NCBI GenBank assembly: GCA_002418205.1
Contig: DIDP01000029.1
Span: forward strand, 1 to 37,142
Direction: 5' to 3'
Length of the DNA: 37,142 nucleotides
Origin: Anaerolineales bacterium UBA5797
GTDB lineage: Bacteria > Chloroflexota > Anaerolineae > Anaerolineales > Villigracilaceae
Of the stretch, positions 28,634-37,095 are shown one piece after another. The stretch's first letter is position 1, and each line of letters opens with the position of its first letter. Position numbers and translations under genes: made by a program. The notes under the pieces were generated by a model. The model saw only the letters and a program-made list of their open reading frames with translations, was not told where the DNA came from and made no database searches.

Positions 28634-28751
28634 TGTCGTTGCGAGGAGCCACTAGCGAGCAAAGCGAGCGCATCGCAACCATGTGGCGACGAAGCAATCT
28701 TAAGTAACCTGCAAACATAAGATTGCTTCGGGCTTCGCCCTCGCAACGACA
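28634..28751. repeat. REPIN-like repeat family A, copy 9 (long)
   Basis: TGTCGTTGCGAGGAGCC...CGACGAAGCAATCTTA and TAAGATTGCTTCGGGC...CCTCGCAACGACA. The left half carries an extra GCGAGCAAAGCGAGCGC hairpin, so the copy is 118 bp. Confidence 0.88.
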
Positions 28752-28766
28752 TGCTCGATTGAAATC

Positions 28767-29672
28767 ATGCCTTTAATCACCCTCTTCTCCGCCCCCAAAC
28801 CCTTCACCGATCCTCACATCGCGCTGATCCAGCGCAACGCGATCCAATCATGGACACTGCTCCCTGATGTCGAGATCATTTTGCTTGGTGAAGAGACAGG
28901 TCTCAGCGAAGTAGCAAAAGAACTCGGTGCTAAACATATCCTCAATGTGGCGCGGAATGAATCGGGCGTGCCGTTGATCTCGTCCATGTTTCAAGTGGCG
29001 CGCGAAAACTCGAACAGTGACCTGCTCTGCATCGTCAACGCGGACATGATCCTCATGCCAGATTTTATCGAGGCCGCCGTTAGGTCACGTTTACAACGTG
29101 ACAAATTCGTGTTGTTGAGTCAACGTTGGGATTATGACATCACGAAGCCAATGGATTTCGTAAGCGGATGGGAGTCGAGGCTGAGGGAAGATGTCAGGAA
29201 ACAGAACCAGCTTCACCGTCCCGCGGGAAGCGATTTTTTCCTCTTCCCAAAATCCTGCTATCAAGACGTCCCTGATTTTGCGATCGGCCGCGCAGGCTGG
29301 GACAATTGGATGATCTACAAGGCTCGCAAGGAAGGCTGGGCTGTCATTGACTGCACGCCGTCGGTCATGATCGTGCATCAAAACCATGATTACTCGCATC
29401 TGCCCGATGGCAAGCCGCATTACGAACATCCCGAAACATATGAGAACATCCGTCTCGCGGGCGGACAAGCCAACATCCGCTACACGATTTTGGATGCGAC
29501 GCATCAACTGGTCGGTGATAAACTTACCCGCCCGAAGATGACATCGCTAAGATTCACGCGCAAGCTGGAATTATTTCTTCGTGCCATCTTCTTCTTTTTA
29601 CCCAAAGAAAAGATAGAAAGCATCGCCCGACCAAAACGATGGAAGAAGCGACTTCAAAAATTATTTAAATAA
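28767..29672 (+). CDS. GT-A-type glycosyltransferase-like protein
   Basis: 301 aa. The start MPLITLFSAPKPFTDPHIALIQRNAIQSW and later LLCIVNADMILMPDFIEA with an N-A-D metal-binding-like element suggest a GT-A fold. The conserved HQNHDYSHLPDGKPHYEHPE block is seen in a group of uncharacterised proteins of surface-glycan clusters. The C-terminus is very basic (about 270-301), probably peripheral to the membrane. No strong RBS. Substrate unknown. Confidence 0.7.
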   Translation: MPLITLFSAPKPFTDPHIALIQRNAIQSWTLLPDVEIILLGEETGLSEVAKELGAKHILNVARNESGVPLISSMFQVARENSNSDLLCIVNADMILMPDFIEAAVRSRLQRDKFVLLSQRWDYDITKPMDFVSGWESRLREDVRKQNQLHRPAGSDFFLFPKSCYQDVPDFAIGRAGWDNWMIYKARKEGWAVIDCTPSVMIVHQNHDYSHLPDGKPHYEHPETYENIRLAGGQANIRYTILDATHQLVGDKLTRPKMTSLRFTRKLELFLRAIFFFLPKEKIESIARPKRWKKRLQKLFK

Positions 29673-29674
29673 AT

Positions 29675-29814
29675 CTGGTGGTCGAGTGCGCCGAAGGCGC
29701 GTATCGAGACCACCGCGTTTCATGCGAATAACAAGTTTTCAAATACGTAGTGGTTTCGACGCCTGCACTTGCGTGCTGGTGCAAGTGTACGGGCTTCGCC
29801 CTACTCAACCACCG
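29675..29814. repeat. REPIN-like repeat family B, copy 7
   Basis: CTGGTGGTCGAGTGCG...GTATCGAGACCACC and GTGGTTTCGACGCC...CTACTCAACCACCG. The right half carries an extra tip hairpin (GCACTTGCG...GCAAGTGTAC). Confidence 0.85.
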
Positions 29815-29827
29815 AGCATGGTGAATA

Positions 29828-30775
29828 ATGAGAAAAGGTCAAAATCCTGCCAAGTTCGTTAAAGAGGTAGCCCGCCCCGAGCGGATCACCGTCGCGCTGT
29901 TGAACTACATTCCCTTCCTGAGCGGATTCTACTCCGAGACTCTTGATGTGCTGAAAGTCTCGCTCGAGTCCATGCGCAAGGACGCGGGACTGCCGTTCGA
30001 TCTGATGGTCTTCGACAATGGTTCGTGCGCCGAAGTGCGCGATTTCCTCGTGAAAGAAAAAGAAGAGGGACGAATCCAATATTTGATCCTCGCCGAGAAG
30101 AACATGGGCAAAGGCGGCGCATGGAATGTGATGCTGGCAGGCGCACCAGGCGAGATCATCGCCTACACCGATGCGGACGTCTTGTTCTCCCCGAAATGGC
30201 TCTCGCGTTCGGTGGAGATCCTCGAAACCTTCCCAAATGTCGGCATGGTGACCGCGCGTCCGTTCCGTACACCACCTGAGTTCTACGAATCGACTCTCAA
30301 GTGGGCAAAGAAAAATGCAACGCTTGAAGATGGTCAATTCATTCCGTGGGAAACATTCCTTGAGTTCAATCTTTCTCTTGGACAGACTGAAGAGGAGAAT
30401 AAGAAAGTTTATGCCGAGACAAAAGACTGGCGCGTTCAATACAAAGGCGTAACCGCGATGGCAGGTGCGAGTCACTGGCAGTTCACGGCATACAAATCCA
30501 CGCTTCAACAATTCCTGCCCTTTGACATGGACAAGCCGATGGGACAGGTCCGTCAATTGGACAAGCGCATGAACGATGCAGGTTTGCTGCGCCTGATGGT
30601 CTCCGACCCGCTGGCGATGAATATGTCCAATACGCTGGGGTATTTGAGGGGGGAGTTGAAGGATGCAGGCAGGAAGAAACCCGCCTCATTTGGAAAACGC
30701 GTGTTGGATGTTGGAGTTATCAAGAAGGTATTGTTGGCAGTGTATAACAAAATTTTTAGTTGGTATTATTCATAA
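29828..30775 (+). CDS. GT2-family glycosyltransferase
   Basis: 315 aa. ITVALLNYIPFLSGFYSETLDVLKVSLESM, FDLMVFDNGS (acidic residue of the UDP-binding site), MGKGGAWNVMLAGAPGEIIAYTDADVLFSPKWL (D-x-D metal site) mark a GT-A/GT2 enzyme. An inverting transfer from a nucleotide sugar is expected. GGTGA at 29820-29824 is the only RBS; the same CATGGTGAATA block precedes the dehydrogenase at 34073, so both genes got their start region with repeat B. No membrane helices. Confidence 0.85.
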   Translation: MRKGQNPAKFVKEVARPERITVALLNYIPFLSGFYSETLDVLKVSLESMRKDAGLPFDLMVFDNGSCAEVRDFLVKEKEEGRIQYLILAEKNMGKGGAWNVMLAGAPGEIIAYTDADVLFSPKWLSRSVEILETFPNVGMVTARPFRTPPEFYESTLKWAKKNATLEDGQFIPWETFLEFNLSLGQTEEENKKVYAETKDWRVQYKGVTAMAGASHWQFTAYKSTLQQFLPFDMDKPMGQVRQLDKRMNDAGLLRLMVSDPLAMNMSNTLGYLRGELKDAGRKKPASFGKRVLDVGVIKKVLLAVYNKIFSWYYS

Positions 30776-30814
30776 CCGACTCCCAACTACTTAACTGCGC
30801 GACTATCAAACTAA

Positions 30815-32269
30815 ATGACCAAACGAATCTTCATCTCCGCCGACCACGGCATGGCAATCATCTACTTCCTGCAAAGCGACGTCGTCCCGACCCTGCTCAA
30901 TTCGGGCGTCGAAGTCATCGTCCTCACCGATGACGAAACCAAAGACAAGATCGCGCAACGTTTCGCACAACCCAACCTCATTTTTGAAGGTTTGCGCCTC
31001 AAGAAGGCAAACGACTACGCAAAGAAAGTACAGTCGCGCCTGCAATGGCTGCTCGCCTACCTGCGCCGCGTCGGCGGCTCGCGCAGCATCAACACCGAAG
31101 CCATGGACAGCCACATCTGGGAGGTCTGGGCAGAGAACTCGTGGAAATTCCGCTTGGCGATTTGGATTCCCTCCGCGCTGATGATCCTCCTGCTCCGGAA
31201 TTTTTCGTGGGCGCGCAAATTGTTAGTGCGGACGCAAAACCGCTTCACGCCTACGCCTGGGCTGTACACTGACCTCTTTGACAAATATCAACCTGACATG
31301 GTCATCGCTTCGACTCCAGGCTGGCGCATGGATCGTTACCTCCTGCGCGAGTCGGCCAAGCGCGGCATTCCAAACATGACCGTCATCGTCGGCTGGGACA
31401 ATTCATCCTCATACAACATCTCAGGCGCGGACGTGCAGTGGGCAACATGTTGGTCTCAACTGCAAAAGGACGAACTGGTCTACGGCTCCGATTGGGATCC
31501 AGAGCATGTGAACATCGGCGGCATCCCTTCATATGATGGATACTTCCGCAAACAATGGCTCATGCCGCGCGACGAGTATTTCAAGCTGCACGGGCTTGAC
31601 CCCAACCGCAAGTTGATCTCGTACGCCAGCAGTTTTGTCCATTTTGCGCCGAACTTCCCGAACATCGAAGCGCTGGCAAAATTGGTTTTATCTGATTCGC
31701 TGACAGAACCTTCGCAGTTATTGATCCGCTTGCACCCGAGTCACTTTCAGGACAAGCCGAAGATCTTTGCTGAGGAGCGTGCACGCGTCTTCGAGTTAGA
31801 GAAAAAATATCCGCATGTACATGTTGTCCAGCCTGTGGCGTTGGGCGGATCGCTCGGTTACTACGGCGGCGAAGACATGGACGAGAAATCCTCCATGATG
31901 GCGTATTCGGATGTGGTGGTAACTGTCTATTCGACAATGCTGGTCGAGACTGCTGTCCACGATACGCCAATGATCGCCGCGACGATCGATGTCCCTGGCG
32001 GGTGGAATAAAAAAGGGAAATTCTCGTTATCGTTGAAGGAGATCGGTGACTGGCCTACCCATCAACGTTTCCGCTGGGCGAAGGCAGGACGGGTTGCCAA
32101 CAATGAGAACGAACTCCGTGATGCGTTGAATCTGTACCTGAAAGACCGAACGATTGACTCTGCCGAACGCAGAAAATTTGTTGAAGATGAGATCACATTT
32201 ACCGATGCAAGTTCGGGCAAACGAACCGCAGAATATATTCTCTCAATTTTGGAGAAAGTGAATCGTTAA
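30815..32269 (+). CDS. GT-B-like transferase, large
   Basis: 484 aa. N-terminal MTKRIFISADHGMAIIYFLQSDVVPTLLNSGVEVIVLT looks like the first Rossmann half of a GT-B enzyme. A hydrophobic stretch near 114-131 may anchor it to the membrane. The C-terminal half has LLIRLHPSHFQDKPKIF, VAYSDVVVTVYSTMLVETAVHDTPMIAATID (S-T-x-x-x-E), typical of CDP-glycerol/capsule transferases and epimerase-like proteins. Product unassigned. It starts 39 bp after the GT2 gene without a clear RBS. Confidence 0.72.
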   Translation: MTKRIFISADHGMAIIYFLQSDVVPTLLNSGVEVIVLTDDETKDKIAQRFAQPNLIFEGLRLKKANDYAKKVQSRLQWLLAYLRRVGGSRSINTEAMDSHIWEVWAENSWKFRLAIWIPSALMILLLRNFSWARKLLVRTQNRFTPTPGLYTDLFDKYQPDMVIASTPGWRMDRYLLRESAKRGIPNMTVIVGWDNSSSYNISGADVQWATCWSQLQKDELVYGSDWDPEHVNIGGIPSYDGYFRKQWLMPRDEYFKLHGLDPNRKLISYASSFVHFAPNFPNIEALAKLVLSDSLTEPSQLLIRLHPSHFQDKPKIFAEERARVFELEKKYPHVHVVQPVALGGSLGYYGGEDMDEKSSMMAYSDVVVTVYSTMLVETAVHDTPMIAATIDVPGGWNKKGKFSLSLKEIGDWPTHQRFRWAKAGRVANNENELRDALNLYLKDRTIDSAERRKFVEDEITFTDASSGKRTAEYILSILEKVNR

Positions 32270-32280
32270 ACTTAGATGTT

Positions 32281-32355
32281 GTCATTTCGAGCGATAGCGA
32301 GAAATCTTTTTCTTTGTGCGGACAGATTTCTCCTCGCTACGCTCGTCGAAATGAC
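32281..32355. repeat. Repeat related to family A (GTCATTTCGA type)
   Basis: GTCATTTCGAGCGATAGCGAGAAATC (left) and GATTTCTCCTCGCTACGCTCGTCGAAATGAC (right) form a 75-bp double hairpin. The layout equals family A, but ATTGCGAG/GCAATC is replaced by ATTTCGAG/GAAATC. Confidence 0.8.
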
Positions 32356-32361
32356 AAGGAA

Positions 32362-32405
32362 TATTCTTAATCTTCGCGCTCTTTGCGTGCTTAGCGGTTA
32401 GAATT
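32362..32405. repeat. Half copy of repeat family C
   Basis: CTTCGCGCTCTTTGCGTGCTTAGCGGTTA matches the right arm of 2094-2160. The frame upstream of the next gene (32408-32440) runs in sequence of the same kind. Confidence 0.5.
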
Positions 32406-32440
32406 CTTTGTGTTCCTTCGTGCCATTTGTGGCAAAAAAA

Positions 32441-32881
32441 ATGAAACCCATGTTCCTCTTCTACTTTTCCATCACCCTCGCCATCGCCTCCAGCGCGTTC
32501 TATCACTTCGTCGCCAAGAGCACACCGTCGAATGTCAATTTCACGGTTTCCTTATTGGTGACCTACGCCGTTGCCTTCGTGGTTACGCTGGTCGGATTCT
32601 TTTTCTTTCCTGTCACAGGCGGAGTCAAAGCCGAGCTTGTGAAACTCAACTGGGCAAGCATTGGGCTTGCTGTTGCCGTCGTTGGCATCGAATATGGATT
32701 TTTGCTCACATACCGCGCAGGCTGGAACTTGGGAATCGCTGCGGTGCTGGTCAATGTCGTCGCGTCACTGATCCTCGTCCCTGTGGCGATCTTCCTTTTC
32801 AAAGATAGACTGACATGGATCAACATTGCAGGGATATTCGTCTGTCTCATCGGGCTTCTCATGTTAAACTGGAAGAAATAA
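32441..32881 (+). CDS. EamA/SMR-like small membrane transporter
   Basis: 146 aa with four predicted membrane helices (about 3-20, 35-57, 70-90, 100-145 in two passes). The pattern GIAAVLVNVVASLILVPVAIFLFKDRLTWINIAGIFVCLIGLLML is the last part of an EamA/DMT or EmrE-type protein. Small EamA-like proteins in glycan loci (compare ArnE/ArnF) flip lipid-linked sugars. ATG 32441 is chosen because sequence before it is repeat-like. Role here is inferred from context. Confidence 0.7.
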   Translation: MKPMFLFYFSITLAIASSAFYHFVAKSTPSNVNFTVSLLVTYAVAFVVTLVGFFFFPVTGGVKAELVKLNWASIGLAVAVVGIEYGFLLTYRAGWNLGIAAVLVNVVASLILVPVAIFLFKDRLTWINIAGIFVCLIGLLMLNWKK

Positions 32882-32899
32882 CCTGGAGTTCGCACACGA

Positions 32900-33928
32900 A
32901 TGTTTTCCCGATTCAAATCCGCCGCCCGCATCCTCATCAAGGGCGAACCGAAAAATAAAACCCGCAATCCCATTCCCGCCATCACGCCTGAGGAAGTCGC
33001 GGAAATCAAGCAGTTCTTCCCGCGCGACAAGTTCTTTATCCTCGGTCACGCCCGTTCAGGGACAACGCTCCTCATGCGCCTTGCGCGCCTGCACCCCGAA
33101 GTGCATTGCAACTATCAGGCGCACTTCTTCACGCGCAAGCCGTTGTTGAAGTCACTCGTTGACTCTGCCGAGATCGAGGAATGGTTGACGCGCAAGTCCA
33201 ATCGCTGGAATCACGGACGCGACCTCTCGCCGCTTGTCCTACGCGCCTTCGCGGACTTCATCATGGAACGCGAAGCCGCCCGCGAAGGCAAGAGCATCGT
33301 CGGGGATAAGAGTCCCTCCAGTGTGATCCACGGTCAGGTCGTGCGGGACATGCATTCGTTGTATCCCGACGCGAAGGTCGTCAACATCGTCCGCGACGGA
33401 CGGGATGTCCTCATCTCCGAACGCTTCCGCAACTTTGTCGAGGAATCCAGATTCCTCACAGCCGAAGACAAACGCATCATCGCCGACCTGCAAACTGATC
33501 CCGCTCCCTTCAGCGACGGACGCCGTTCGATCTTCACCGAAACCTTCATCCGCAAGATCGCCTCGCGCTGGGTCAAAGACCTGACCGAGACCGACGCCGA
33601 AGCGCAGAGGCTGTATGGGCAGGCATATCACTCCCTGCGCTATGAAGATTTGCTGGAAACCCCATTCGCCGAAATGACCAAGATCTGGAAGTTCCTCGGC
33701 GTGAAAAAGATCGGCAAGACGCTCGAGAAGGCGATCAAAGCAGAGATGTCCTCCAACCCCGATGAGGAGTGGCAGGCACAAAGGAACGAAGGAATCGCCT
33801 CCTTCCTCCCAAAGGGACAGGCTGGCAATTGGCAGCGGCTGTTCACCGCGCGCGATAAAGCTGTATTCAAAGAGGTAGCGGGTGAGATGTTGGTCAAGTG
33901 GGGATATGAGAAGGATTTATATTGGTGA
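32900..33928 (+). CDS. Sulfotransferase family protein
   Basis: 342 aa. FFILGHARSGTTLLMRLARLHPEV (46-68) is the PAPS 5'-phosphosulfate loop; VNIVRDGRDVLIS (about 160-172) is the 3'-phosphate site. GDKSPSS and YEDLLETPFAEMTKIWKFLGV are further conserved parts. It would transfer sulfate from PAPS to a hydroxyl of the glycan or to a lipid. CTGGAG at 32883-32888 is the RBS. No PAPS synthesis genes are nearby. Confidence 0.87.
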   Translation: MFSRFKSAARILIKGEPKNKTRNPIPAITPEEVAEIKQFFPRDKFFILGHARSGTTLLMRLARLHPEVHCNYQAHFFTRKPLLKSLVDSAEIEEWLTRKSNRWNHGRDLSPLVLRAFADFIMEREAAREGKSIVGDKSPSSVIHGQVVRDMHSLYPDAKVVNIVRDGRDVLISERFRNFVEESRFLTAEDKRIIADLQTDPAPFSDGRRSIFTETFIRKIASRWVKDLTETDAEAQRLYGQAYHSLRYEDLLETPFAEMTKIWKFLGVKKIGKTLEKAIKAEMSSNPDEEWQAQRNEGIASFLPKGQAGNWQRLFTARDKAVFKEVAGEMLVKWGYEKDLYW

Positions 33929-33936
33929 TTATGCCT

Positions 33937-34058
33937 CGGTGGTTGAGTAGGGACGGTGGTTGTCCGTTCCATATCGAAACCACAAATAACAATTGTGTTT
34001 GGAGTTGTTGGTTTCGATACGCCTTTCGCAAAGAACGCTCAGGGCTACTCAACCAACG
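33937..34058. repeat. REPIN-like repeat family B, copy 8
   Basis: CGGTGGTTGAGTAGGGACGG...CATATCGAAACCAC and TTGGTTTCGATACGCC...GGCTACTCAACCAACG. It lies nine bases after the sulfotransferase stop. Confidence 0.88.
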
Positions 34059-34061
34059 AAC

Positions 34062-34076
34062 ATGGTGAATAAATGA
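34062..34076 (+). other. Four-codon leader frame MVNK before the dehydrogenase
   Basis: ATG GTG AAT AAA TGA overlaps the dehydrogenase start as ATGA (34073-34076). It could couple initiation, but the GGTGA within it may simply be the RBS. The same bases precede the gene at 29828 with one A fewer, where the frame stays open. Confidence 0.3.
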
Positions 34077-35107
34077 AATTTCTCATCGCAGGTCTCGGCT
34101 CCATCGGTCGCCGTCACTTTCGCAACCTGATCGCGCTCGGTGAAAAGGATATCGTCCTCCTCCGCACGCGCAAAGCTACATTGCCCGATGACGAACTCGC
34201 GGGCTATCCTGTCGAGACCGATATTCACGAAGCGCTCAAAACGCACAAGCCCGATGCGGTGATCGTCGCGAATCCCACTGCGTTGCATCTTGATATTGCC
34301 ATCCCTGCGGCAGAGGCGGGATGCGCCATTCTCCTCGAAAAGCCCATCTCCGATTCGCTCGACCGCCTCGATATCCTCCAGCAAGCTGCACAGAAAAGTG
34401 GAAGCAAAATTCTCGTCGGTTTTCAATTCCGCTATCATCCCACGCTCAACAAGGCGCGCGAACTCATTCAGGCGAACGCCGTCGGTAAAGTCTTAACGGT
34501 CCATGCACACTGGGGTGAATATCTCCCGCAGTGGCACCCGTGGGAGGATTATCGTCAGAGCTACGCGGCGCGCGCCGATTTGGGTGGCGGGGTCATCCGC
34601 ACGCTCACGCATCCGTTCGATTATTTGCGTTACCTCATTGGCGAGGTCGAGTCGCTGTACTCGTTCAACGGTCACATCTCCCCGCTCGAAGTGGATGTGG
34701 AGGATGTCGCCGAGATCATGCTCAAATTTGTCAACGGCGCGGTCGGCGGCGTGCATCTGAATTATGTGCAACGTCCACCGCGCCATAGTTTGGAAGTCGT
34801 CGGGACTCAAGGCACACTGCGCTGGGATAACGCGGACGGCATCCTGAGGCTTCAACAATTCCCTGCATCCTTCGGCTCATACTCTGACGATCCACCTGCT
34901 CCCGCCATCGAGACATTTTCTCCCCCCGAAGGCTTCGAGCGGAACCAGCTCTTCGTGAGTCAAACGCGTCACTTCATCGAAACAGCCCGGGGTGAGTCGG
35001 AACCGGTCTGTCGTCTCGAAGATGGGATCATGGCGTTGCGCCTCGCGTTGGCGGCGAGGGAATCCGCTTCAACAAATTCCGCTGTAAATTTCCAAGATCA
35101 ACCATGA
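34073..35107 (+). CDS. Gfo/Idh/MocA-family oxidoreductase
   Basis: 344 aa. MKFLIAGLGSIGRRHFRNL has GxGxxG (7-12), and AILLEKPIS (85-93) has the EKP motif of the family. GGGVIRTLTHPFDYLRYLIGEVESL is the C-terminal domain active-site region (H/D). Members oxidise or reduce nucleotide sugars such as UDP-GlcNAc derivatives with NAD(P). Its ATG overlaps the stop of a four-codon MVNK frame (34062-34076). The stop overlaps the next start (ATGA at 35104). Confidence 0.88.
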   Translation: MKFLIAGLGSIGRRHFRNLIALGEKDIVLLRTRKATLPDDELAGYPVETDIHEALKTHKPDAVIVANPTALHLDIAIPAAEAGCAILLEKPISDSLDRLDILQQAAQKSGSKILVGFQFRYHPTLNKARELIQANAVGKVLTVHAHWGEYLPQWHPWEDYRQSYAARADLGGGVIRTLTHPFDYLRYLIGEVESLYSFNGHISPLEVDVEDVAEIMLKFVNGAVGGVHLNYVQRPPRHSLEVVGTQGTLRWDNADGILRLQQFPASFGSYSDDPPAPAIETFSPPEGFERNQLFVSQTRHFIETARGESEPVCRLEDGIMALRLALAARESASTNSAVNFQDQP

Positions 35108-37095
35108 AAAAATTCCGTGGTGCCATTGGCGTTTCCCTCGTGGTGCTCATCGCAGCACTGACATATCTGCCTTTGATAAACAGGCTTGGATATTATTTCG
35201 ATGACTGGTACCTGATGTATTCCGCCGGGGCTTATGGACCGGGGGTGTTCTGGGATATTTTCAGCATCGACCGGCCGCTGCGCGCGTTGGTGATGGTCCC
35301 CGCATATATCTTGTTCGGCAAGGACCCGCTCGATTACAACCTGAGCGCATTTCTTTTCCGGGTGCTGGGCGCGCTGGCTTTGTTATGGATCCTGGATATG
35401 GTCTGGCCGGAGAAACGCTCCACGACCACCCTGATGTCCCTGTTGTTCCTGATCTATCCGGGTTTCCTATCCCAGCCGAATGCGATCGATTATCAAAGTC
35501 ATATCATCAGTTTTGCCGCCGCCTTGTTTTCAGTGGCGCTGACTCTCAAGGCGATCCTTTCGGAAAATCGTTTCACCAGGATTGCCTTGCATGGGCTTTC
35601 AATTCTGCTCGGCTGGTTCTACCTCAGCCAGATCGAGTGGTATATCAGCATTGAGATATTCCGCTGGGCATGCATCTTCCTGCTTTCTTCAAGATCAGGC
35701 AGGACGATCGTTCAAAGAATCAGGCAAACCGTGGGGTGGGGATACCCTTCCCTCGTGGTACCGCTTGTCTTTCTGGGCTGGCGACTTTTCTTTTTTACGA
35801 GCGAGCGCGGCGCAACGGATGTGGGGATTCAGCTCGAACAGGTAAAACTCTATCCCCTGCAAACCATGTTCCACTGGGGAGTCCAGGTGTTGCAGGATCT
35901 GTTCGATGTCACCGTTGCGGCGTGGGGCTACCCTCTTTCCCAGTTGACCGGGTACATCCGGGGCTGGGGCATCGCATTGGCGCTTGCTGCCGCTACGGTG
36001 GTCCTGTATGCCATCCACACTATGAAAGGTGAGGACAATCCGGAGGCGTCCACCAGGTTCGATCTGACAAGAGAGGCGCTGTCACTGGGATTGTTGTTCG
36101 CCGTCACCGGGCTGCTACCCATTGCAATGGTGAATCGCGAAGTCGCTTTTCCATACTTCTCGCGATATTCGTGGATCAGTTCGATCGGTGTTGTGATTTT
36201 CATTGTTGCAATTGTTAATTTGCCAAAGGCGCGGTTCCTGCGGGATGGGTTGATAGCCGGTCTGTGCGTTATTTCCATTCTCACCCATCACGGGAATACC
36301 GTGAAATCGGTGCAGGAAACAGAGTTTACCGATGATTTCTGGTGGCAGGTTTCGTGGCGCGTTCCGCAGATCGAAAAGGGCACAACTTTGCTTGCGAGTT
36401 ATCCAGGCGTTTCGCTCCAGGAGGATTATTTTGTCTGGGGACCGGCAAATTTAATCTATTACCCTGAAAAACAAAAGGACGACGCGATCCAGCCGGGCAT
36501 ATATGCGGCTGTCTTCGATGAGGATGCAGTAAAAAAGGTTTTGGCGCGGGAACGCCAGAAATATGACAATAGACGCAATATCATCACCTATCCCAATTTT
36601 CGCAACATTTTGATTCTGACGCGTCCTTCGCTGAATTCCTGCGTCCGCGTCATCGATGGGATGCGGCCCGAATTCTCCAGCCTCGACGGGGAATCAATCC
36701 GTGTGACAGAACCGTACTCCGAGATCGAGCATGTGCTTGCGGACGAAACGATTCATACCCCGCCGACGATCGTCTTTGGTCCCGAGCCACCTCATGGCTG
36801 GTGTTATTACTACCAAAAAGCGGACTTGGCGCGTCAACGCGGGGAATGGGACGAGGTCATAAATATCGGCGGGCAGGCTTTCGGTCAGGGGTTTGAACCG
36901 GGTGATCTGATCGAGTGGATGCCGTTCCTGCAGGCGTACGCCGCACATGGGGAAGCCGGGCGTCTGAACGAATTGGCTCCGGTCATCGCCCGCGACCCAT
37001 ACATTGCCTCGCAGGCTTGCCAGATCCTCGGCGCAATGCCAGATCTTTCCGCGGATACTCTGGCAGCAGTCAACTCCCTGTATTGTCAAGAATAG
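35104..37095 (+). CDS. Large GT-C-type membrane protein
   Basis: 663 aa. About ten or more membrane helices occupy 8-420. The first large loop begins YYFDDWYLMYSAGAYG, with the acidic DD-W pair (33-35) seen in GT-C glycosyltransferases such as PMT/ArnT-like enzymes that use lipid-linked sugars. Residues 430-663 are soluble; the part from about 560 (KADLARQRGEWDEVINIGGQAF) looks TPR-like. A role in adding sugars outside the cytoplasmic membrane is plausible. It is coupled to the dehydrogenase by ATGA and is the last gene; 47 bases without features follow. Confidence 0.72.
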   Translation: MKKFRGAIGVSLVVLIAALTYLPLINRLGYYFDDWYLMYSAGAYGPGVFWDIFSIDRPLRALVMVPAYILFGKDPLDYNLSAFLFRVLGALALLWILDMVWPEKRSTTTLMSLLFLIYPGFLSQPNAIDYQSHIISFAAALFSVALTLKAILSENRFTRIALHGLSILLGWFYLSQIEWYISIEIFRWACIFLLSSRSGRTIVQRIRQTVGWGYPSLVVPLVFLGWRLFFFTSERGATDVGIQLEQVKLYPLQTMFHWGVQVLQDLFDVTVAAWGYPLSQLTGYIRGWGIALALAAATVVLYAIHTMKGEDNPEASTRFDLTREALSLGLLFAVTGLLPIAMVNREVAFPYFSRYSWISSIGVVIFIVAIVNLPKARFLRDGLIAGLCVISILTHHGNTVKSVQETEFTDDFWWQVSWRVPQIEKGTTLLASYPGVSLQEDYFVWGPANLIYYPEKQKDDAIQPGIYAAVFDEDAVKKVLARERQKYDNRRNIITYPNFRNILILTRPSLNSCVRVIDGMRPEFSSLDGESIRVTEPYSEIEHVLADETIHTPPTIVFGPEPPHGWCYYYQKADLARQRGEWDEVINIGGQAFGQGFEPGDLIEWMPFLQAYAAHGEAGRLNELAPVIARDPYIASQACQILGAMPDLSADTLAAVNSLYCQE

